Of a stretch of 15,024 bases of DNA, positions 5,765-11,728 are shown one piece after another. A program made the translations under genes and the position numbers. The first letter of the stretch is position 1. Every line of letters begins with the position of its first letter. Location: contig JAFYIZ010000029.1 in the NCBI GenBank assembly GCA_017538365.1, forward strand, positions 1 through 15,024, read 5' to 3'. A model generated the notes under the pieces. That model saw nothing but the letters and a program-made list of their open reading frames with translations. It ran no database searches and was not told the DNA's origin. This DNA is from a bacterium. Lineage in GTDB: Bacteria; UBP6; UBA1177.

Positions 5765-6540
5765 GCGCGATACACATTCTCGCCAGCGGTTCCAAGGCAA
5801 ACGCCTACATAATCGAATATGAAAATTCAATGCTTCTCGTTGATCAGGGCTTAAGTTTCAGGGAATTTTCAAGGCGCGCGGAGATGCTGGGAATCGACAT
5901 TTCGCGGATAAAAGGGATTCTGCTCACTCACGAGCACGAAGATCACATAAAAGGTGTCGCATACACCGCCTACAAACTTGATGCACCGGTTTTTTCAACG
6001 GCAAAAACGCTTGAAATTCTTAACGAAAATACAAAACATCCGATACATTGCAGAGCTGTCGAAAAGGACAGGAAAATCAAGCTCGGAGCTTTTGAATTTA
6101 CTCCGTTCGAGATCATGCACGACGCGGTCGATCCGGTCGGTTATCTCATTTCGGCTCCGTGCGGCGAGACGGTCTGCTTTGCGACTGATACCGGCAAAGT
6201 GACGAACAGAATGATGAGCTACATAAATCAGGGAACGCGCATAATTCTGGAGGCGAACCACGATCCGGCGATGCTTTATCAGAATACGCACTATCCGCCT
6301 GTTTTGAAAGAGCGCATACGCGGTCAGTTCGGTCATCTTTCGAACGATCAGAGTCTAGACGCGCTTGAAAGAATGGGGGAAAATCATCCGAAAACCGTGA
6401 TTTTCAGCCATCTTAGCGAAGAAAACAACTCTCCGCAGATGCTGCGTGAACTCGTGAAGAGTTTCAGAACGGCGCACAGTCTTGATTTTACGGCGTTTAT
6501 CGCAAATCAGAATAATCCTCTGTCGATAAAACTCCAATGA
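5761..6540 (+). CDS. Metallo-beta-lactamase fold hydrolase, WalJ/YycJ family (probable exonuclease)
   Basis: The 259-residue protein has the dinuclear-metal motif THEHEDH (His57, His59, Asp61, His62), His120 in FEIMHD, Asp143 in FATDTG, and His217 in FSHLSEENN. The start ILASGSKANAYII and the segment ILEANHDPAML are characteristic of the YycJ/WalJ/VicX group. That group is linked to DNA repair or exonuclease activity and, in Firmicutes, to the WalKR operon. Here there is no two-component system; instead it sits between RdgC-like genes and TatD. The start is a TTG at 5761 overlapping the previous stop by 4 nt (TTGA) with GGGG upstream; the first in-frame ATG (5830) would remove the first strand of the fold. 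Confidence 0.88.
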   Translation: MSAIHILASGSKANAYIIEYENSMLLVDQGLSFREFSRRAEMLGIDISRIKGILLTHEHEDHIKGVAYTAYKLDAPVFSTAKTLEILNENTKHPIHCRAVEKDRKIKLGAFEFTPFEIMHDAVDPVGYLISAPCGETVCFATDTGKVTNRMMSYINQGTRIILEANHDPAMLYQNTHYPPVLKERIRGQFGHLSNDQSLDALERMGENHPKTVIFSHLSEENNSPQMLRELVKSFRTAHSLDFTAFIANQNNPLSIKLQ

Positions 6541-7427
6541 TTTTTGATGCCCATTTTCATTTAAAACAGCTTCTTGAAGTTTCGCCTGAATCAGCTGATT
6601 TTATTAAAGAAAATGACTTTTTCGGTTTTTGTTCCTGCCGAAAAGCGGAAGAAGTCGAATTTGTCGAAAACTTCATTGCCGAAAATCCGGGAACTGCTGA
6701 AAAACTGAAAATAACTTTCGGGATTCATCCGCAGGCGCCAGAGGAAAAAGATCTGCATACATTGGAAAGGCTGATCTCGGAAAACCGTATCGCGGCAGTT
6801 GGCGAGATCGGACTTGACCGCTTTAATGAAGAATTTGCACAAACCTTTGAACTGCAGAAAAAACTTTTTGCAGCCCAGCTTGAAATCGCCAGATGCGCAA
6901 AACTTCCTGTGATTCTGCACATCCGCAAGGCGATTCCTGAAATTTTTGAGCAAATTCAGGAACTTAAAAAAATAGAAAAAGTGATTTTTCACTCTTATTC
7001 TGGAACTGCGGCGGAAGCTGAAAGTATTCTTGATCACGGAGTTAACGCATTTTTCAGCTTCGGAAATGCTCTTTTAAACGGGCATAAAAAAGCGCTTGAA
7101 GTGGTAAAAACTCTGCCTGAAAACCGGATTCTGACTGAAACCGATGCCCCTTATCAGCCGAAAAAAGGGGAGAGTTTTTCAAAACCGCAGAATATTTTGG
7201 AAATTATGGAAAAAATCAGGGAGATAAAAACTCGTCAGACTGACCTCTCAGGCGACCTTTGGTCACCAGCTCCCCTACCTCAGGGGAGCCTCGATTTTGT
7301 CTCGATTAAATTCGAGCAGGCACGTCAAGCCTCCACTGAAGCAGGGGAGGTGTCACGCAGTGACGGAGGGGTGATAATCGACATAATGGAGGATAAACAC
7401 AATGGACTTAAAGAAAATGTGGAATAA
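6537..7427 (+). CDS. TatD-family metal-dependent hydrolase with repeat-invaded C-terminus
   Basis: TatD proteins are TIM-barrel metal-dependent DNases/hydrolases. The metal ligands are visible: DAHFH (Asp4, His6, His8), Glu90 in GEIGLDR, His128 in LHIRKA, His152 in FHSYSG and Asp203 in TETDAPYQPKKGE. The barrel is complete by about residue 232. Residues about 237-279 are translated from two palindromic repeat units (7244-7371) in frame, giving the low-complexity PAPLPQGS and STEAGEVSRSDGG stretches. This extends the protein to 296 residues against about 260 usual. The start overlaps the upstream stop by 4 nt (ATGA) and the tail overlaps the next gene by 26 nt. The catalytic core is unaffected, so activity is probably kept. 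Confidence 0.92.
   Translation: MIFDAHFHLKQLLEVSPESADFIKENDFFGFCSCRKAEEVEFVENFIAENPGTAEKLKITFGIHPQAPEEKDLHTLERLISENRIAAVGEIGLDRFNEEFAQTFELQKKLFAAQLEIARCAKLPVILHIRKAIPEIFEQIQELKKIEKVIFHSYSGTAAEAESILDHGVNAFFSFGNALLNGHKKALEVVKTLPENRILTETDAPYQPKKGESFSKPQNILEIMEKIREIKTRQTDLSGDLWSPAPLPQGSLDFVSIKFEQARQASTEAGEVSRSDGGVIIDIMEDKHNGLKENVE
7244..7371. repeat. Pair of convergent palindromic repeat units inside the TatD gene
   Basis: Unit 7244-7290 runs forward: CCTCTCAG, hairpin GACC-TTT-GGTC (7254-7264), and the AGCTCCCCTACCT plus CAGGGGAGCC core, which is the same as the core at 2929-2953. Unit 7328-7371 is inverted: CCTCC...GGAGG palindrome, hairpin GTCAC-GCA-GTGAC (7352-7364), then GGAGGGG. Only about 37 nt lie between them. 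The geometry is that of the DUF559 element with its cargo gene missing, i.e. a MITE-like derivative. It keeps the reading frame. Confidence 0.8.
7388..7392 (+). promoter_or_regulatory. Ribosome binding site of the GT22 gene, inside the TatD tail
   Basis: GGAGG lies 9 nt before the ATG at 7402. It supports that start although the upstream gene is still being translated there. Confidence 0.7.
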
Positions 7428-8907
7428 TTCAGAATGGTTGCCGTTCCTCACAATCTTTATGCTTTCGCTTTTGTTCCGCATTTACGCTGCGAACACGAGT
7501 CTCGCCCAGATATACCCCGATGAGATTTTTCAGACGATCGAGCCGGCGCACAAACTGGTTTTCGGGCGTGGAATAACTTACTGGGAATTCAAATACGGGG
7601 CAAGAAGCTGGTTTTTCCCGGGAATTCTGGCGGGAGCTTACAAAATTCTCGATATTATCGGAGTTGAAGATCCCCTTTCAATAAATATCGGAATAAAGAT
7701 TTTCTTGAGTATATTCAGCAGTTTGGCTGTTTCAGTCATTTATCTTCTTTTCAGGAAGCACGGTTTCCCGAAAAAAGAGGCTTTTCTTTTTACTCTGCCG
7801 CTTGCCGCGAGTTATCTGGCTTCATACATTTCGGTGAGGACGCTGACGGAGTCGGCTTCGCTTCCCTTCATGGTTTTTGCCGTCTATTTTGCTTCGAATT
7901 ACATCGAAAACGAGCGGATCAGAGAGCTTGTGTTCGCATTTGTGGCAGCCGGAATCGCCTTTATGATCCGTTTCCAGACCGCTGCTTTTTCTTTCGGGCT
8001 TGCAGTCGCGCTCTTTCTGACTGCAAAAAAGCGTTTCCAGTCCTCGCTCATTTTCGGTTTCGGATTTTTGGGAATGGTGGCTCTTCAGGGTCTTCTCGAT
8101 ATTTTTACGTGGGGAAGTTTTTTCAAGTCTTTTATAACGTATTTTGACTACAATGTTCTCCGCGGAGTTGCAAACAAACACGGCATTTCGCCTTGGTATT
8201 ATTATCTCTCTGATATTGTTAAGACTTTCCATCCAGTGACTTGGATCTCTGCGGTTTTGATGATGATAATCGGAGTAGTCAATTTCAAAAAAAACCGTCA
8301 GCTGATTCTTTTTTTCTTCCCGTTTCTTCTGTTTTTTATCGTTCACAGCGCGATCGGCCATAAAGAACCGCGCTTTGTTTTTGCATGCTACTTCGCTGTT
8401 TTCGTGCTTTCAGCCGAATTTTTCGCCAATTTGGTTCAAAAATACGGAAAAAACAGGAAAAATGCTGTCATGTTTCTTTCAATTTTCCTGCTTTTTTCGC
8501 TTGATGCCTTTCCGCACATAAAATACGCGCGGCTTTGGAACCATTCAGCTACATCGGTCGATAATTTCTACGGGTACGACCGGGGCGTAGAAAAAATTTT
8601 CGGCGGAGTTCTGGAAACTGAAGCGGAACTCGGGCGTATTGCAGACTTGAAGCGGGCTTACCTTTTCGGAATTCCGCAGATCTGGACCGGCGGTTACGCT
8701 TATTTTCACAAAAACGCACCCATTTTGTTCAATTCGAATCCGGAAGATGTGAGGAAGATGATGCGCAGAGCAGTTGAATCAAGACAGTCGGGTACTTACT
8801 GCGCCTTCAAAAACGGCATCGAAATTCCCTATGAATATCGCGGAAATCTTGAAAAAATCAGGGATAACGGCGATTTTACGATCTATAAAATTCGTGTCGA
8901 TAACTAG
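7402..8907 (+). CDS. GT22-type (Alg9/PIG-B-like) membrane glycosyltransferase
   Basis: A 501-residue polytopic membrane protein of the GT-C class. The first luminal/periplasmic loop carries the catalytic-type acidic pair in YPDEIFQTIEPAH (Asp40, Glu41), followed by GITYWEFKYGARSWFFPG. Both are hallmarks of the Alg9/GPI-mannosyltransferase family. The second hallmark, HKEPRF, is at 320-325. About ten hydrophobic helices lie between residues 13 and 375, and a soluble C-terminal part of about 120 residues follows. In bacteria such enzymes use polyprenyl-phosphate sugars to modify glycans or lipids in the periplasmic leaflet; the substrate here is unknown. The start overlaps TatD by 26 nt. It converges on the PNPOx lipoprotein gene so closely that both stop codons share CTAG at 8904-8907. 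Confidence 0.85.
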   Translation: MDLKKMWNNSEWLPFLTIFMLSLLFRIYAANTSLAQIYPDEIFQTIEPAHKLVFGRGITYWEFKYGARSWFFPGILAGAYKILDIIGVEDPLSINIGIKIFLSIFSSLAVSVIYLLFRKHGFPKKEAFLFTLPLAASYLASYISVRTLTESASLPFMVFAVYFASNYIENERIRELVFAFVAAGIAFMIRFQTAAFSFGLAVALFLTAKKRFQSSLIFGFGFLGMVALQGLLDIFTWGSFFKSFITYFDYNVLRGVANKHGISPWYYYLSDIVKTFHPVTWISAVLMMIIGVVNFKKNRQLILFFFPFLLFFIVHSAIGHKEPRFVFACYFAVFVLSAEFFANLVQKYGKNRKNAVMFLSIFLLFSLDAFPHIKYARLWNHSATSVDNFYGYDRGVEKIFGGVLETEAELGRIADLKRAYLFGIPQIWTGGYAYFHKNAPILFNSNPEDVRKMMRRAVESRQSGTYCAFKNGIEIPYEYRGNLEKIRDNGDFTIYKIRVDN

Positions 8908-9473
8908 AATTTAACAGTTTTAGGTTCTCCGCCGCCGAAACTTGTAAAAACCGCGGTCGCGTTTTTGAAGTAGAGAACCTGAGTGTTGTCGTCGTTTTCG
9001 TTGTACATTCCGCGGAGATTCGGATAGTTGTCAAGCATGTGTTTCTTTGCTTCGACGCTGTCGTCGTTTACGAGCTCTCCCGAAAGTCTGAGCCATTTTT
9101 TGCCGTCAAAACAGCAGAGTTCCGCTTTGGGATTGGCTGCGAGCTGCTTCGAGACGTTTTTCTTCTTGCCCGTCTGGATGTAGAGCTTTCCGTTAAAAAT
9201 GTCGATCGTTCCGAACGGACGGACTCTCGGCTGGCCGTCGGCTTCAACTGTTGCCAGATAATAGGTTTTGCACTCTTTGATGAATTCATAAACTGACTGC
9301 ATTGTTAACTCCTCCGTTTCTTCGGTTTTTTCAGGTTTTGCAGGGCTGATTGTCGCAACTTCTGCCGGTTTTACGCTGTTTTCTTTCGGATTTTCTTTGC
9401 CGTCGTCATTGTTCTGGCACGAAAAAAGAAGAAAAACCGAAATCAAAATCCCTAAAATAGCACTTTTTTTCAT
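8904..9473 (-). CDS. PNPOx-fold (pyridoxamine 5'-phosphate oxidase-like) lipoprotein
   Basis: A 189-residue protein. Residues 1-19 are a lipoprotein signal (MKKSAILGILISVFLLFSC) with Cys19 as the lipidation site. A charged, Pro/Glu/Lys-rich linker follows (about 20-56). The split-barrel flavin-binding domain starts at about 58: YYLATVEADGQPRVRPFGT, then LYIQTGKKKNVSKQLAANP and AELCCFDGKKWLRLSGELV. These are typical of small FMN-binding 'general stress' PNPOx proteins, which are normally cytoplasmic. Export of such a domain is unusual. GGGGG 5 nt before ATG 9473 supports the lipoprotein start. However, an even better GGAGGAG precedes an internal ATG at 9302 (Met58), which would yield a 132-residue cytoplasmic form of normal family length. 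Substrate and cofactor are unknown. Confidence 0.85.
   Translation of the reverse strand: MKKSAILGILISVFLLFSCQNNDDGKENPKENSVKPAEVATISPAKPEKTEETEELTMQSVYEFIKECKTYYLATVEADGQPRVRPFGTIDIFNGKLYIQTGKKKNVSKQLAANPKAELCCFDGKKWLRLSGELVNDDSVEAKKHMLDNYPNLRGMYNENDDNTQVLYFKNATAVFTSFGGGEPKTVKF
9309..9315 (-). promoter_or_regulatory. Strong internal ribosome binding site in the PNPOx lipoprotein gene
   Basis: On the minus strand GGAGGAG precedes the ATG at 9302 with about 6 nt spacing. The site lies in the linker, just before the flavin-binding domain, and could drive a second, leaderless product. Confidence 0.6.
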
Positions 9474-9581
9474 AAATCCCCCTTTTCTCAACAAAATCAA
9501 CAAATAACGCTCTATTTTTCACCAACAGCTTAAAGTGTAAAGATTTTTTTGCGCTTCAATTTCAATTTCAGAATTTGCGAG

Positions 9582-9587
9582 TATAAT
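9582..9587 (+). promoter_or_regulatory. -10 box, likely truA promoter
   Basis: A perfect TATAAT lies 30 nt before the truA ATG. No good -35 lies 17 nt upstream (only AT-rich TTCAAT-like sequence), so it would be a -10-dominated or weakly activated promoter. Confidence 0.4.
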
Positions 9588-9616
9588 CACCCGTTTTTGG
9601 TTTTTACAGAGGAAAA

Positions 9617-10405
9617 ATGTACGTTCTCACTTTGGCTTTTTGCGGGAAAAACTACCACGGCTGGCAGTCGCAGGAAAACGCGGTCACAATTCAGCGTGTT
9701 CTGAAAGATGTCGTTTCGGAGATTTTCAGAGCTGAAACGCCCTTTCCTTCAGGCTGCAGCAGGACTGACGCCGGTGTTCACGCTCTTGAATTTATCGCGA
9801 CAGTACCGGAACTGAGAAATATTCCGCCTGAAAATTTTCAGAAAGGGCTGAACTCGTTTCTGCCGTCGGATATCAGAGTTACAAAAGTCGAAATTGTCGA
9901 AGGAATGCACGACGGGCGCGAATTTGTTGCCGGAAAGCACTACCGCTACATGATCTGCACGAAGCCGGCCGCTTCTCCTTTTGCCGCCGATTATTCATGG
10001 CACAGCGGATATGCGCTCGATATTCCAAAAATGAAAGAGGCGATAAAACATTTTGTCGGGATTCACGATTTCGCGTCGTTCATGTCGGCGGGAAGCGATG
10101 TCAAAACGACAGTCAGGACGATACATCAGGCGAAAATCACCGAATTTGACGGATACTTGGCGCTCGATTTTTCAGGTGACGGCTTTTTGAAGCACCAGAT
10201 CCGCATCATGGCCGGGACCTTGGTCGGAGTAGGGCGCGGCAGGATCGAGCCTTTTGAGATCCCAGGTCTCATCGAAGCGAAAAACCGCAATCTCGTGCCG
10301 CATACACTTCCCGGAAGCGGACTTTTTCTCTACAAACTTTTCAGAACTCCAGAAGAGATGCTTGCTTATAAATTCCCCGAAAATTTTGAAGGAATGGTCT
10401 GGTAG
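9617..10405 (+). CDS. truA: tRNA pseudouridine(38-40) synthase
   Basis: TruA converts U38, U39 and U40 in the anticodon arm of many tRNAs to pseudouridine. The 262-residue protein is full length. The N-terminus has YHGWQSQENAVTIQRVLK, the catalytic motif SRTDAGVHA places the nucleophile at Asp51, and GLNSFLPSDIRV, HYRYMI and FGIHDF-type (VGIHDFASF) blocks follow. The C-terminal GDGFLKHQIRIMAGTLVGVGRG motif completes the fold. GAGG lies 6 nt before the ATG. It is divergent from the PNPOx lipoprotein gene, with about 140 nt between the starts. Confidence 0.96.
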   Translation: MYVLTLAFCGKNYHGWQSQENAVTIQRVLKDVVSEIFRAETPFPSGCSRTDAGVHALEFIATVPELRNIPPENFQKGLNSFLPSDIRVTKVEIVEGMHDGREFVAGKHYRYMICTKPAASPFAADYSWHSGYALDIPKMKEAIKHFVGIHDFASFMSAGSDVKTTVRTIHQAKITEFDGYLALDFSGDGFLKHQIRIMAGTLVGVGRGRIEPFEIPGLIEAKNRNLVPHTLPGSGLFLYKLFRTPEEMLAYKFPENFEGMVW

Positions 10406-10438
10406 CTCTTCCGATTTTTCAAAAAAAGTAAATTTTGG

Positions 10439-10464
10439 TTGACTTTTGCATGCAACTCTATAGA
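10439..10464 (+). promoter_or_regulatory. Possible promoter of the Gate-domain gene
   Basis: TTGACT (10439-10444) and TATAGA (10459-10464) have only a 14-nt spacer, shorter than usual. The GGTTGACTTT context matches that at 4391-4400 upstream of the rdgC cluster. Confidence 0.3.
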
Positions 10465-10539
10465 AGGGCGGCGCAAAAGCTCTTTGGCTGAATGCTGTTT
10501 TTGTTATTGGTGCTGCTTGGATCGGAGGTTGAACACGCT

Positions 10540-11724
10540 ATGCAGAAAATTCCCGGCTCGAAGATTTACTACAAAAAAGAACTCGGGCTCGAAACTTTTA
10601 TTTTTCCGGTAATATTTTTCGGATTTTTCGCCCTTTTTGCGACTCAGATGGGGCTTGAAAACACGCTCAACACAATGATGAACACCGCTTACCGCCTGCT
10701 CATCGACACAGTTCTCTATCTCACGGCGATATGCGTTATCATGGGCGCCATTTCAGCGCTGCTTTCGGAATTCGGTTTCGTTTCGCTTGCAAACCGTCTG
10801 CTGCAGCCGCTCATGAAACCGCTCTTCGGTATGCCGGGAGCCGCGTCTCTCGGGATCGTCACGACATTCCTTTCGGACAATCCGGCGATACTCGCACTTG
10901 CTGAAGACAACAACTTCCGCCGCTTTTTCAGAAAATACCAGTTTCCGGCTCTCACCAATCTGGGAACCGCGTTCGGAATGGGACTCATCGTCTGTTCGTA
11001 TATGTACAGCCTTTCTCCGGCAATGGGTCAGCCTCTCGGACTTGCAGTCATCATCGGAATCGTCGGAGCAGTCATCGGCAGCCTTATCAGCACGCGCCTC
11101 ATGCTTGGATTCACTAAAAAAGTTTTCGGCACGACAGCGAAAATGGTACCCGACTCACAGACAATGGAAATTCCGCCGCTTCACATGCGCCCGGTCAGAG
11201 CTGGAGGGCTTGGCAGACGTATCATCGACGCGATCCTTGAAGGAGGTCACAGCGGTGTTGAAATGGGACTTGCAATAGTTCCGGGCGTTTTAGTCATCTG
11301 CACGCTCGTTATGATGCTCATCAACGGCCCGTCAGAAAGCGGAGCCTACACCGGAGCGGCCTACGAAGGGATAAGGCTTCTTCCCGTACTTGCGGCAAAA
11401 GTAAATTTCATCTTGGAGCCTCTCTTCGGTTTCTCTTCACCCGAAGCGATCGGTATTCCGGTAACAGCGCTCGGAGCGGCCGGCGCTTCACTCAGTTTGG
11501 CGGAACGCCTCGTCCACGCAAAACTAGTAGGACCGTGCGATATTGCAGTATTTACGGCAATGTGCATGTGCTGGAGCGGATACCTGAGCACCCACACTTC
11601 GATGATGGACAGCCTCGACTGCAAAGAACTCATCGGCAAGGCGATATTCAGCCACACCATCGGCGGTCTCTGTGCCGGAATCTCCGCCCACTGGCTTTTC
11701 GTGCTGGTTTCGGCGGTACTCTAA
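10540..11724 (+). CDS. Gate-domain (nucleoside recognition) polytopic membrane protein
   Basis: A 394-residue integral membrane protein with two Gate-type blocks. The first (about 50-190) contains the SALLSEFGFVSLANRLLQPL helix, MPGAASLGIVTTFLSDNPA and the YQFPALTNLGTAFGMGLIV loop. The second (about 230-390) contains SGVEMGLAIVPGVLVICTLV, a GFSSPEAIGIPVTALG loop and THTSMMDSL. About nine to ten helices are visible. The pattern resembles the spore-maturation SpmA/SpmB group and most closely the clostridial CD0519/CD1768-type membrane proteins, whose substrate is unknown; nucleoside or ion transport is only a guess. I place the start at 10540 behind GGAGG (10524-10528, spacing 11). An upstream in-frame ATG at 10492 would add 16 residues but has a poor RBS. 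It converges on hsdR with a 4-nt gap and no visible terminator. Confidence 0.8.
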   Translation: MQKIPGSKIYYKKELGLETFIFPVIFFGFFALFATQMGLENTLNTMMNTAYRLLIDTVLYLTAICVIMGAISALLSEFGFVSLANRLLQPLMKPLFGMPGAASLGIVTTFLSDNPAILALAEDNNFRRFFRKYQFPALTNLGTAFGMGLIVCSYMYSLSPAMGQPLGLAVIIGIVGAVIGSLISTRLMLGFTKKVFGTTAKMVPDSQTMEIPPLHMRPVRAGGLGRRIIDAILEGGHSGVEMGLAIVPGVLVICTLVMMLINGPSESGAYTGAAYEGIRLLPVLAAKVNFILEPLFGFSSPEAIGIPVTALGAAGASLSLAERLVHAKLVGPCDIAVFTAMCMCWSGYLSTHTSMMDSLDCKELIGKAIFSHTIGGLCAGISAHWLFVLVSAVL

Positions 11725-11728
11725 ATTT

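Noticed and set aside
5183-5830. Minus-strand open frame of 215 codons
   Set aside because: It lies opposite three overlapping plus-strand genes and its translation is Arg/Phe/Ser-rich noise.
7822-8361. Minus-strand open frame of 179 codons
   Set aside because: It is antisense to the transmembrane part of the GT22 gene and is charged, motif-free sequence.
10492-10539. Upstream start of the Gate-domain gene
   Set aside because: It is possible, but it lacks an RBS and adds only a short hydrophobic stretch. ATG 10540 follows GGAGG, so I kept the shorter form.
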